DNA from: Brachionus manjavacas
Taxonomy: Eukaryota; Rotifera; Eurotatoria; Ploima; Brachionidae
NCBI GenBank assembly: GCA_019054805.1
Contig: JAHQIY010000010.1
Span: 3,083,501-3,147,500, forward strand
Reading direction: 5' to 3'
DNA: 64,000 bases
Part shown: positions 44,130-54,859 of the stretch, piece after piece
Layout of the letters: every line of letters begins with the position of its first letter
Numbering within the stretch: the first letter of the stretch is position 1
Notes under the pieces: model-generated
The model's input: the letters and a program-made list of their open reading frames with translations, nothing else
What the model was told of the DNA's origin: nothing
The model's database searches: none
Made by a program: the position numbers and the translations under genes

Positions 44130-44430
44130 CATTTTCAATTTAGATAGACTAAAAGGTGGGCTTACAAAATACAATTTTAAATTATTCTCACTTTTTGAAT
44201 TGGAATGAGTTACCCCCTGAAATTATTAACGCGAAATCTTTTAAAAGCTTTAAATGCCAATTAAACAGACACCTGGAGAGAAAAAGAAAGAAATAAAGAA
44301 ACACTAAAATAACTGGGTTACCTGAATGTCTTCCCTTGCATTTGATTGGGATGTTGAGGTTTTGAGGTGTTGGGTGTGGGTTCGTCCGACGAGAGGTGGA
44401 TGGAAACAAAAAACAAATAAATAAATCGAA
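44130..44430 (+). mobile_element. Plus-strand non-LTR 3' fragment (copy 1)
   Basis: Reads NYSHFLNWNELPPEIINAKS then FKSFKCQLNRHLERKRKK and stop, the classic LINE C-terminus (WNxLPxxI...SFKxxLxxHL). The untranslated tail ends GAAACAAAAAACAAATAAAT and AAAT. A 5'-truncated insertion; the second copy is at 50556-50856. Confidence 0.8.
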
Positions 44431-44699
44431 AATTAAAAATTAATGAATTATAAATAATCTATATGAATGTTTAGTATATGAATGAACTTGACTGAATTGC
44501 ATATTTTATGAATTTTTTTTCTTTTTTTTTTGTTGCAGAAAGATAGCTACATCATCTACTCTCGCTCCACAGGCTTCCTGCTGTAGCTAATTATTATTTT
44601 TTTATTATTTTTATTAGTATTACTTATGGTATGAGTTAATTTAAAATAATCAAACAAAAAACTTCTTAAAATTAATGAACTGCGTTTTCTTTCTGAAAA

Positions 44700-44870
44700 T
44701 TTTGAATAATATTTACGCAAGATTATTTCACATGTCTTAAAGAGAAAGTTAAGTTATTGACAGTTGAACATTAACAGACTTGTTACTTGGGCATATAAAT
44801 GGCAGATAATATTTACGCAAGATTTTTTCACATGTCTTAAAGAGAGAGTCAAGTAATAACCTGTGACTTC
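44700..44870. repeat. Tandem pair of about 110 bp (copy 1)
   Basis: ATATTTACGCAAGATTATTT with CACATGTCTTAAAGAGAAAG (44709-) recurs as ATATTTACGCAAGATTTTTT with CACATGTCTTAAAGAGAGAG (44809-). Present also in copy 2 at 51136-51297. Confidence 0.8.
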
Positions 44871-44896
44871 GAAATAAGTATTCTATTATTTTTTTT

Positions 44897-45615
44897 TATT
44901 TATTTATTTCAATGAACGCCTTAAAGGCGATGTTAATAAAAATTTAGAAAATAAAATGTAATAAATAAGACAAAGTTTTAGTGTTTTCTTAAAAAATATT
45001 TAATTTAAATGTTAATTTTGTTTTTATTTTTTCTCCTTTTTTAATTTCAATAATTATTATTCATTTTATATTTTTCTTTTTGCCTCTATCTTCAACTTTT
45101 CAAGGAGAATCACCATCAAATCGATTTAGGAGTCTAAAACCACATTACAACAGCGATGCAAACCCACACTCAGGTAAAGAAAAAAAAATTTTTTTTTTTT
45201 TCCTCTTCCCCGTATTGATTTCCAGTGCTAAAATGCCCTTGTAAGTTCTACAAGCATTCTTTTGTAGGTCTCATTTCCCATTTTTCTTAAGCATTCCTCT
45301 ATTGAGTCGCTTATACCATTTGTTTCTTTCTTCATTAAATACTTTCGTTTTAGTTCTAAAAGTTGTATTATTTTATGAACTTCAATTTTATCTTCTTCTA
45401 AACATTCAAGAATTTCCTTAGTTATTGATTTGTTGCTAAATTCTTCTTTTTTAATGAGACTATTTTCAAACTCTCTAAATAAACCAAATGTAAGTTTTTT
45501 GCTTAAGAGCCTTTTTACAAAAGCCAATTTTTCTTTCAGGAGTTTATTTTCAATCTTTTCTAGTCCAAGTGCGAGTAGCAGGTTAGTTGTTCTTGATGTT
45601 TTTTTTAAGTTGAGC
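44897..45615 (-). mobile_element. 3' end of non-LTR family delta (copy 1)
   Basis: Contains the C-terminal 100 residues of the family delta RT (45527-45228: LAFVKRLLSKKLTFGLF, KMGNETYKRMLVELTRAF) and its 3' untranslated region, ending in a CGCCTTAAAGGCG hairpin (44917-44929) and an AAATAAATAAATAAA tail on the minus strand. Cut off at 45615, where copy 2 continues to the rest of the element. Confidence 0.85.
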
Positions 45616-45835
45616 TTTTTTTTTATTTTTATACATCTAACATCTTATACAGTTCACTCGCGCTACATCGAATGAGCGGGACTTTATAATGTCATTCATT
45701 ATATAAAAAATCGTTATATCAAATTTTCCATGCTAATTGATTGGTGTTAAAAAAAAAAGTATAATTGGGCGATTGATAGATTTTTTTAGTTTTTTATTGA
45801 CAAAGTAAGATAAGAAAACACAAAGTAATTAACAT

Positions 45836-45887
45836 AAACAATAAAAATAAGAAAAAATTAAATAAACTAATTAGATTAACTGAAAAA
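45836..45887. repeat. Long target-site duplication, left
   Basis: 49 certain bases, up to 52 with the adjacent A residues, identical to 47926-47977. It runs from CAATAAAAATAAG to GATTAACTGAAAAA. Confidence 0.92.
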
Positions 45888-47928
45888 GCATTTACCACCA
45901 ACTACAAGTCAAAACCCAAACAAAGCCTCTTCAAATACTACACCACTAACAAACACAATACCCAAATCTCAAACACAGAACTAGACAAGGCCATTTCCAA
46001 CCTAAAAAATACCAACTCAAAAGGCCTAGACGGTATTTCCAACAAAATAATAAAAAACTTCAACGAAATAAACAAAAACTACGTCCTACAACTATTCAAC
46101 CACTCTCTAGATCTACATCATGTACCATTCGCCTGGAAATCAGCCAAAATCATACTTATTCACAAAAAAAAATCCGACCCTGACCTACTCCAATCGTACA
46201 GGCCCATATCTCTCCTCAGTGCACTTGGAAAAACTCTAGAGAAAATCATAAACTCTAGGCTTACCAATTGGGCATTTAACAAAAACATCCTAATCGAAGA
46301 ACAAGCTGGTTTTCGTAAAAATAGATCCACCCAAGACGTTATCTTCAAGCTCATTGAAACAACAAAAAATGGATTCAAACTCGGACAAAAGACAGGGGTA
46401 GTACTTTACGATTTCGAAAAAGCATTCGACACTATCCCTCATAATCTGATGACTCAAAAGCTTCACAAACTCAAGTGCCCAGCCAAATTAGGGAAATGGA
46501 TCAAATCCTATCTCGACAACAGAACCCTTCAAGTCAGCAAAAACAAAAGTACATCATCGAGCCACAACATAAAGGCAGGTCTGCCACAAGGAGGCTGTTT
46601 AAGTGCTCTACTTTTCGCTCTATACATAAATGACGTAGCAAATAAACTTCGGCTGCTTAAAATCCACTTCGCATTATTTGCCGACGACATAACAGTGTGG
46701 TGCGCCAGCAAAAATCTCATAACTATCGAACGTATATTACAAAAAGCCACCAAGATTATGCACGACTTCGCAATTAGATGGGGCATGAAAATCAACGCAA
46801 ATAAAACAAACTATACAATATTACAAAAAAAATATAAAACAGCGTTCAACATATCGCCTACTCTCTCACTCAAAATAGACAACACTACTATCCTTAAAAT
46901 CGATAATCCGATCCTACTTGGCATCACCTTAGACAAACATCTCTCATTCGATAGGCATTTCCAAGATATGCACAAATCCCTAGCCAAGAAGCTTCATCTT
47001 ATTCGTCTATTGAGCAGTAAAAATTACAATATTAACCCCGAATACCTCATTACCATATACAAAGCATTCATCCTCTCCAAAATCCAATACAGTATGCTCC
47101 CGTTCAATGTCGCTTCCAAATCAATAAAAGATAAATTACAAATCATTCAAAACAAAACACTTAAAAGAATACTCAAAGTGTCACAAAAAACCCCCACCAT
47201 ATTAGTCCACACATTAGCTAACACCCAACCACTGAACACAAAAATCAAAACACTACTCATTAACTACTTATCTAATGCCCGCATCAATAAAATAAAAAGC
47301 ACAAACAATCTAATAAACGAATTCAAACCATACACCGGCAAAAGGAACTACTCAATTATTGACTCACTTTACCCTAACATCTTAAGGTAAATTAAGACCT
47401 TTGGTAAGGAAGCTACTTAGAGAGTTGCAGTCCTAATTGTCATCATCTTCCACGTTCCACCCCACCCTACCAACCTAGCCGAAGACTACACTATAAATAC
47501 TATTAATATTTAATTTGTATCCTACTTAACAGCGCAAAAAAAAGAAAAAAAAAAAAAAAAGAAAAAATACCTTATGGAAGTCCATCGATGTTGAATCTCA
47601 TTTTGTGTTGCGTTATTCTTATGTTTATTTCAATTGAAAAACGAAAAAATGAATAATAATTTTGTTGATTTGAAAAAAAAAAAAAAAAAAAAAAAAAAAT
47701 TATCATTTCACTTATATATTTATTTAGATCCTATCTAATTTTTTGTCCTATTTTTTCTTTAGTTTTTTTGTTCAAACCTACCTCATTTCAAATTTGTTAA
47801 ACTTAAATTTATTAATTTGATTTTATTTTTTACTTCTAAAATGCTGTCTAAAAAGAAGTACATTTACTTCTATAAAGACTTGGATGAAATAAGCCAAATC
47901 CAAATAAAATAAAAAAAAAAAAAAAAAA
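45888..47928 (+). mobile_element. Young 5'-truncated non-LTR retrotransposon with poly(A)
   Basis: An uninterrupted frame runs to TAA at 47388-47390 (about 500 codons from 45888). It includes NSKGLDGISNKIIKNF, AWKSAKIILIHKKK, SYRPISLLSALGK, LIEEQAGFRKNRS, VVLYDFEKAFDTIPHN, AGLPQGGCLSALLFALYIND and the catalytic FALFADDITVW, then the thumb. This is a jockey-superfamily RT that has lost its endonuclease and ORF1 by 5' truncation. The coding part uses many C-ending codons, unlike other genes here. Three poly(A) stretches (about 47528-47567, 47669-47699, 47911-47928) follow. The long perfect target duplication and intact frame mark a recent insertion into the pogo-like element. Confidence 0.92.
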
Positions 47929-47977
47929 CAATAAAAATAAGAAAAAATTAAATAAACTAATTAGATTAACTGAAAAA
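47926..47977. repeat. Long target-site duplication, right
   Basis: The partner of 45836-45887, directly after the last poly(A) run. Confidence 0.92.
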
Positions 47978-48859
47978 ACTTGTGATTTTCGATTGTTTTT
48001 TTGATTCGATTGATTGAATAGAGGAGATGAGTTTGAAGACTGAATTTATCTCCAATAAAATAAAAAAATTTACCAATAAAAATTTACTATTAAACAAACA
48101 AAAGTTTATATAATAATTTTTGATTGGCTGGTTTCTTTTTATTTTGTCATTATTTTTCAGGAGTTGACACATACAGATTAAAATATCATTGATAAACAAA
48201 AATTATAACGAATGTGCTAAAAAAAGATTGTATTCGTTAAAGAAAGTGACAATTAACGTTAATATGTATAAGAATGAAAATGGGCTTTGATTTCCCATTC
48301 GCAGTAGCGAATTTTTCATAATTTCATATTCGTAATATGATATTTTGTTAGCCATTGATTTGAATGGAGAGGAAATCGGGGCTTATACATCATTCGCTGT
48401 AACGCGATATTCGTAATAAAGCGAATCGTTATAGCGCGAGTACACTGTAGAATATTTTAAGCCATTAATAATTTTTGTGGCCAGACAGGCTAAGAATTGA
48501 ACTATTTTCTTCTTTAAGGATTGAAACTTCGGTTTTACTATCTTGTCTTTCTTATTTCCTTTAAACATTGGATAAATTTTGAGTCTATCTATTTGAACAG
48601 CGTTAAAATAAATTTTATCAACTGCTTTTAAAAATAATCGATGCGAATGTATAATTTTTGATTTGAATAACTGTGACCAAAAGCGAATAAAAAAGACCTT
48701 TGTGAGTAACTATTTTAAGGTTCCAACTATTTAAGGTTCAGTTTTAGCTAATTTTTAAAAATCCAGCGTCTTTATGGGATACAAGTTCATTTTGGATAAA
48801 CGACATTTTTAAATGAAGAAAAAAAATTCCTGCTTCGAAATGTATTTGTTTTAGCATAT

Positions 48860-49934
48860 GGTTTAATTTTTTGTGTTTGAATTACAAAATGTATCTAATT
48901 TTGAAATAACATTAAAAAAGTTCAATGTTTCAAATTATTTTTTCAGACTCAAAAAAAAAAAATAATTTTAAGTTGTTATTGCAAGCATTCATATTTGAAA
49001 TTAACTCTTTTTAATGAAATAGAATAAATTAAATTTTTATTTTAAATCTGAAAAAAAAATTGAAAATTCTTTTTGCAATTTTTAAATAATTCATTTATTT
49101 ATTTTTTCTCGAGCAAACGCTCATTTAGACAAAAAAAAAATTAATTAAAGTTAAATAATATAAAATTAATTAAAGCTCAAGATTTAATAAAATGCCTTAT
49201 TCTCGAAACTGATATAAAAATTAGTTAATAGATTTTTAAGTTTTTTTTTTGTTAATATGTATAAGTCATTCGTTATATTTGGCATTTGCTATGATCTGGT
49301 TGTCTTTGTATTACTCTTTTCATAATCCCGAATGCCTAAATGCGCTCTCTTCTTAAATCTTTGCCTTTCAGCAAAATAATAAAAATTAAAGAAAATTAAA
49401 GTTATTGTTCACCCTTTAAGGGTTTGACTCTGGAGAACATAGATTCATCTATTTCGCAAATTTTTCCTACCTAACCCAACTTTTAATTTTCTATTTAATT
49501 ATCTTTTCTTTCTTATTTTTAATCATTACATTAGCTTTTTTAAATTAGGTGAACAAAAAGTTCATAAAACCTGAAAACAAGAATCGTTCCAGTAAAAGGT
49601 GAACCAAAATTTATCAAACGGACGAGACACGAAAAACTTTGTTTTCTTCTTATAAAATTTAGAAAAAAATGAAAATTTACTTACGTTTGGTGCTCTTTGA
49701 CAAAAACTTAATTGATAAAAAATGGAAAACAGAGCGTAGATGGTTTTTTAAATAACAAACATTATCTTAAGGATCATCAATTCACAAACCTAAAGTCAAG
49801 ATTCATAAAAAAACACCAAGTTTTTCATGCTTGCAATATTAACCTAAAATTATTTTTTATATGAAATATCGCACTTTTTCAATATTATTACAACATTGGA
49901 TACATTTTGGAATTCAAACACGAAAAATTGAACC
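48860..49934. mobile_element. Family A inverted-repeat element
   Basis: Left end GGTTTAATTTTTTGTGTTTG (48860) with ACAAAATGTATC; right end the reverse, finishing CAAACACGAAAAATTGAACC (49934). The inverted repeats extend over about 80 bp. The first 280 bp resemble 56117-56400. Inside are a GAGC-AAAC-GCTC hairpin with AAATAAATGA tail on the minus strand (49122-49091) and a family B end (49530-49660). Confidence 0.65.
49530..49660 (-). repeat. Family B element end
   Basis: Reversed it reads AAAACAAAGTTTTTCGTGTC, then GGTTCACCTTTTACTGGAAC, GATTCTTGTTTTCAGGTTTT and GTTCACCTAATTT, as at 10240-10345 and 55540-55640. Confidence 0.65.
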
Positions 49935-49972
49935 ATTGAATTTTTTTTTCTATATTAACAAGGTCACAATTT

Positions 49973-52042
49973 CATTAATTTAATTTTTCGATTAACAGAG
50001 TTTTCTCTAAAAAAACAATGCCTGGACCTTTAAATAACAAAAAAATTCATAATCAAAAGTTGAACTTAAAATGTTAGCTTTAATCATTAATTTTTATTAA
50101 TAAAATTTTAAAAATAGTAGTTATTATTAGCCTTTGCAAAGAAATAACATTTTTTAAAACAAAATAAAAAAAAAAAAAGAAAATATTTTTTACCATTTAA
50201 AATTTAATTTGGAGGATCATTAAAAAATTCTTGAACTTATTCAGCGCCAAAATCCGGTAACTGATTTTCCCTTTTTATTTCAATCCTTGAGACTCTTTTA
50301 GCAATGTTTTTTATTTCGGTTTCGAGATTAGTGACTGTGAATTGAACATGCGAATACCAATATCTGCTATTGTGGTCTCCATATTGGACATGCTATAGTC
50401 GAGATTCCTCAGATTTTGGTTGATTGATTCAAAGAGTTCAAAATTAATTCTTTGAAATTTCATATTTATCTCAAGAAAAAATTAACTTAAAAGTTTAAAA
50501 AATCTTTAAATGATTTATTTAAAAAAATTTGTAAAAAAAAATTAAAAAAAAAACATTTTCAATTTAGATAGACTAAAAGGTGGGCTTACAAAATACAATT
50601 TTAAATTATTCTCACTTTTTGAATTGGAATGAGTTACCCCCTGAAATTATTAACGCGAAATCTTTTAAAAGCTTTAAATGCCAATTAAACAGACACCTGG
50701 AGAGAAAAAGAAAGAAATAAAGAAACACTAAAATAACTGGGTTACCTGAATGTCTTCCCTTGCATTTGATTGGGATGTTGAGGTTTTGAGGTGTTGGGTG
50801 TGGGTTCGTCCGACGAGAGGTGGATGGAAACAAAAAACAAATAAATAAATCGAAAATTAAAAATTAATGAATTATAAATAATCTATATGAATGTTTAGTA
50901 TATGAATGAACTTGACTGAATTGCATATTTTATGAATTTTTTTTTTCTTTTTTTTTTGTTGCAGAAAGATAGCTACATCATCTACTCTCGCTCCACAGGC
51001 TTCCTGCTGTAGCTAATTATTATTTTTTTATTATTTTTATTAGTATTACTTATGGTATGAGTTAATTTAAAATAATCAAACAAAAAACTTCTTAAAATTA
51101 ATGAACTGCGTTTTCTTTCTGAAAATTTTGAATAATATTTACGCAAGATTATTTCACATGTCTTAAAGAGAAAGTTAAGTTATTGACAGTTGAACATTAA
51201 CAGACTTGTTACTTGGGCATATAAATGGCAGATAATATTTACGCAAGATTTTTTCACATGTCTTAAAGAGAGAGTCAAGTAATAACCTGTGACTTCGAAA
51301 TAAGTATTCTATTATTTTTTTTTATTTATTTATTTCAATGAACGCCTTAAAGGCGATGTTAATAAAAATTTAGAAAATAAAATGTAATAAATAAGACAAA
51401 GTTTTAGTGTTTTCTTAAAAAAATATTTAATTTAAATGTTAATTTTGTTTTTATTTTTTCTCCTTTTTTAATTTCAATAATTATTATTCATTTTATATTT
51501 TTCTTTTTGCCTCTATCTTCAACTTTTCAAGGAGAATCACCATCAAATCGATTTAGGAGTCTAAAACCACATTACAACAGCGATGCAAACCCACACTCAG
51601 GTAAAGAAAAAAAAATTTTTTTTTTTTTCCTCTTCCCCGTATTGATTTCCAGTGCTAAAATGCCCTTGTAAGTTCTACAAGCATTCTTTTGTAGGTCTCA
51701 TTTCCCATTTTTCTTAAGCATTCCTCTATTGAGTCGCTTATACCATTTGTTTCTTTCTTCATTAAATACTTTCGTTTTAGTTCTAAAAGTTGTATTATTT
51801 TATGAACTTCAATTTTATCTTCTTCTAAACATTCAAGAATTTCCTTAGTTATTGATTTGTTGCTAAATTCTTCTTTTTTAATGAGACTATTTTCAAACTC
51901 TCTAAATAAACCAAATGTAAGTTTTTTGCTTAAGAGCCTTTTTACAAAAGCCAATTTTTCTTTCAGGAGTTTATTTTCAATCTTTTCTAGTCCAAGTGCG
52001 AGTAGCAGGTTAGTTGTTCTTGATGTTTTTTTTAAGTTGAGC
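49973..52042. repeat. Direct segmental duplication, copy 2 (2.07 kb)
   Basis: Matches 43547-45615. It holds the coiled-coil ORF relic (50234-50463), the plus-strand LINE tail (50556-50856, NWNELPPEIINAK), the AGCTACAGCA motif (50972-51015), the tandem pair (51136-51297) and the 3' part of the family delta element. The continuation past 52042 is the rest of that element, so copy 2 looks like the parent. Confidence 0.95.
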
Positions 52043-53020
52043 ATTTTTTTTATCATCGTAGCCTCTGTCGTTCGAATTTTCTTTAGCTGTTCTCTGCTTA
52101 AAACATAATTTTCTAGTCCATAGGTTAGTGTCGGTCTTATAAAAACTTTATAGAGGTGTATTTTAATTCTAATTTGTAGGAAATTATTGTCGATTTGTAA
52201 ATTCTTGAGGGTAATGAATGATTTGAATACTGTTTTTATTCTTGATTCTACTTGATCCTTGTTATTTCTGTTCAGTATTACTCCAAGATATCTAAGTTTG
52301 TCTTCAAATTTTATCTCTTGATCACACATTCGTGGTTTAGCTTCTGAACCCTTTAATTTTTCACCAAAAACATTGACTGAGTTTTTCCGGATTAAATTTT
52401 ATTTCATGTTGAATCCCATATTTTTCGCAAATATTTAATGCTTTCTGAAGTTCCTTCAAATTATGAGTTAGAAGTAAAATATCATCCGCGTACATAACTA
52501 CTCCATTAAATTATCCACGAATTTTCGTACCTATTTCTTTGCATTCAAGTTCTTTAATCAAGTCCTCTGTATATATATATATATAGTCCTCTGAGAACAA
52601 TATAGGAGATAGTGGGCCGCCTTGCTTTACTCCTAAAGTTGTGTTGAACATTTTACTAATTTCATTTTCATTTACTACAATTGCCATTGATTTCTGATAG
52701 TATTGTCTTAAACAACTCCAAATTTGTGGGTGAACTTTGCCTTGTAGCTTTCTAAATAAAATTTCTCTATTAATTTTATCAAAGGCTTTGCTTGCATCGA
52801 TGGCACATCCGTATACTTTTCTTTTTCTGTTATTGCAATAACTAATTGTCTCTTTAACAGTAAAAATAGCATGAAAAAATGAGTTATTTTTTTTGAAACC
52901 TAGTTGTCTTTCAGGATCATCGTATGATTTCATTATTTCAAATAGCTTTATTTTCTCAAAAATATTGGAAAGAACATCTGAAATTGTGATAGGTCTGATA
53001 TTGTTTAGATCACTACATGA
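51655..53020 (-). pseudogene. Family delta reverse transcriptase
   Basis: NNIRPITISDVLSNIFEKIK, LGFKKNNSFFHAIFTVKETI, CAIDASKAFDKINREILFRK, LGVKQGGPLSPILF and YADDILLL (about 52465-52490) give a complete set of RT motifs including the catalytic YADD. The thumb and C-terminal segment (52329-51655, 224 residues) reads EDKLRYLGVILNRNN, RPTLTYGLENYVL and TSRTTNLLLALGLEK. Frameshifts lie near 52505 and 52335, and the region before NNIRPIT is shortened. A TA microsatellite at 52570-52587 adds YIYIY within the palm. Confidence 0.85.
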
Positions 53021-53430
53021 TTTGGTGTCATCTTTAACTATTGTTTTTTTACTTTTTTTATATCCTCTTCAGATATCTCATAGTATTCTCGGTTATCTTT
53101 GATTATCTCCTCATATTCAAGGATCTCTTTTTTAATCTGCATTAAATGCTCTCTTTGTTGTTCACTCTCTTTTATTATTTTCTCATTAAATAGTTTGTTG
53201 AAACTTTTTTCTAGAATTTCTCCCGATATAAGTGTTTTTTTTCTCTTTTTTCGATATTTATTTGCCGTCTTCCAAAATTTATCACTATCTTTATGTGACA
53301 AGTTCAGCATCAAAGTTTTTTTATCTTCTTTTTCTTTTATTCGTTTTCTTTGCTCATTTCTGAAACGTTTTTTGTACTTTTTATAGTTAAAATTCGAAAA
53401 CTTATCGTTATAACCACTATTTATATAAAT

Positions 53431-54273
53431 TTACAAAAATCGCATTTTAACATGAAGTTCTTCCATCTCCTTGTCCCACCAAAAATTTTTTTTAATGTTT
53501 TTAATCTTAGGCTCCATTTTTCTTTGAATTTCAACTGTACTTGCTGTCATTTCACTGTATACTGAGTTCAAAATCTGTGTTAATCCATATTCTGAGTTAT
53601 CTTCATTTAAAGCTTTTAATTTATCAATAAGTTTCTGTGTCAATAATCTATTCTCGAGGCAGGTTTGGTACTCAATTTGAATATTAACATTATTCCATTG
53701 TACTTTTGGAAGTTTCTTTTTAGAACATTTTTGTTCAGGTCCACAATCACTTTTGAACACATTTTTGCATACTCTCAATTTTGTTGTAATCGCCAAATGA
53801 TCACTAAGGTTAAGTTCACATGGCTCCATGATTTTAACTTCTTCTATATTTAGTTTATTGGATTTTTTTGCAAAGACATGATCAATCAATGATCCATTTT
53901 TTGCATTAAAATAGGTATAATCTACATTTTGTTTAAACTTTAACTCCAAAGCCTCTAGATTTTGATCAATCATTAGTTCAATAAGTTGTCTATCAAATGG
54001 TTTGCTTCGAAGTAGGTCTGAGTTAAAATCTCCAATTATCAAAAGCTCTTTATTCCTGTTATTTAACTTAATAGTAAGATTTTCAAGGTTGGTTAGATCG
54101 TAGATATGTTCGTTTAGAGAATTTTGACTAGAATTATTTGAAGTAAGATAGACACCAATGATAATAATATTTTCTAGTTCAATATGACTTATCCTTTCAT
54201 TTAAAAAATTCACTTGATAGTCCATCTTAAGAGACTTATTTATTAACCATCCGATGCCACCAAATGGTTGCTG
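53431..54273 (-). pseudogene. Family delta AP-endonuclease fragment
   Basis: The frame reads GGIGWLINKSLKMDYQVNFL, IIIIGVYLTSNNS, ELLIIGDFNSDLLRSKPFD, VDYTYFNAKNGSLIDHVF and CELNLSDHLAITTKLRV, the GDFN, S-IDHVF and SDH motifs of the APE-type nicking endonuclease of LINEs. The N-terminal catalytic Asn and Glu motifs are missing through the deletion near 54275. The downstream part (53700-53431) is the linker to the RT, including KNIKKNFWWDKEMEELH. Confidence 0.85.
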
Positions 54274-54826
54274 CTAGTGGTATTGGGTTTCTTATGCTTT
54301 GGTCAGAAAGTTCTAAAATTATTGGTCCTGGTTTATTTTTATCTTTTGATCTAAGTCTCCTTGTATGAACCGGTTTCACTTCAGATTTATCAATATATTG
54401 AAGAATTTCATTGACCTGTTTTTCATCTTCACCTTTCTTTTCGCTTAAACTTTCTTTCTGTGACTCAGGAATACCATAAATGATAATATTTTTTTTCCTC
54501 TTTTCTCGTTCCTTGAACTCATTTATAGTTGCATTTTCTACAACCAACTGCTCCACAGGTTTTTTACTATTTTTTAAACCTCTACTCGCTGCTTGTATCC
54601 AATTTCTACTGATATCACTTGAAGTTGATGTCAATTTTGTTTCTTTCACATCATTTTTTATTTTTTCAATTTCATTCAGGTTTTCATTGTCTTTTTTCTC
54701 CAATTGTTGAACTCTCGTTGAAAGGTTTTCAATTATTTGAACACAAGACTCGACTTTTTTTGAAAGCTCTTCGATAATCTTATCTTTCGATTTGATAATC
54801 CATTCAAGATCTTCACAAATTATCAC
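54236..54826 (-). pseudogene. Family delta ORF1, coiled coil plus RRM-like domain
   Basis: Starts with a coiled coil (IEELSKKVESCVQIIENLST, RVQQLEKKDNENLNEIEKIK) that would trimerise the RNA-binding ORF1 protein, followed by KKNIIIYGIPESQKE, VNEILQYIDKSEVKPVHTRR and RSKDKNKPGPIILEL, the RRM-like domain of LINE ORF1 proteins. The last residues PLAATIWWHRMVNK are out-of-frame endonuclease sequence past the deletion junction. An in-frame ATG is not evident at the start. Confidence 0.8.
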
Positions 54827-54859
54827 ACGATTCTTCCAATCTGTAAACTCATCTTATTA

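Larger units (their letters stand above)
43547..45615. repeat. Direct segmental duplication, copy 1 (2.07 kb)
   Basis: Nearly identical to 49973-52042 with only small homopolymer indels. Starts at CATTAATTTAATTTTTCG and ends at AAGTTGAGC. It includes a coiled-coil ORF relic, a plus-strand LINE tail, an AGCTACAGCA motif, a tandem repeat and the 3' part of a minus-strand LINE. The right flank (45616-) is unrelated to the continuation of copy 2. Confidence 0.95.
45650..48447. mobile_element. pogo/Tc1-like inverted-repeat element split by a retrotransposon
   Basis: The left end CAGTTCACTCGCGCTACATC and right end (reversed) CAGTGTACTCGCGCTATAAC are imperfect inverted repeats, each flanked by TA (45648-45649, 48448-48449). 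CAGT-TACTCGCGCTATAACG ends are typical of pogo/Tigger-type elements. Without the retroelement and the extra target copy the element would be about 708 bp, a non-autonomous MITE; subterminal parts contain repeated ATTCG/CGAAT words. The minus-strand frames at 47966-48199 and 48383-48568 have no recognisable motif. Confidence 0.8.
51318..54850 (-). mobile_element. Non-LTR retrotransposon family delta, nearly full span, internally deleted
   Basis: In 5' to 3' order on the minus strand: ORF1 (54826-), an endonuclease fragment (54273-53431), linker (53313-53038), RT (52933-51655), then a 3' untranslated region to a CGCCTTAAAGGCG hairpin (51343-51355) and an AAATAAATAAATAAA tail. ORF1 is fused to the middle of the endonuclease near 54275, where PIPLAA meets FGGIGWLINKSLKMDYQ, so the end of ORF1 and the start of the endonuclease are deleted. 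The RT spans frame breaks near 53030, 52505 and 52335. Confidence 0.88.

Noticed and set aside
44188-44409. Minus-strand ORF starting MFPSTSRRTNPHPT
   Set aside because: It is antisense to the plus-strand LINE C-terminus WNELPPEIINAKSFKSFK.
48383-48568. Minus-strand 61-codon frame near the pogo-like right end
   Set aside because: Overlaps the inverted-repeat terminus and has no motif.
43547-52042. The 2.07-kb direct copies as LTRs of one element
   Set aside because: They contain several unrelated insertions, lack TG...CA ends, primer site and polypurine tract, and the sequence between them is a MITE plus a LINE, not gag-pol.
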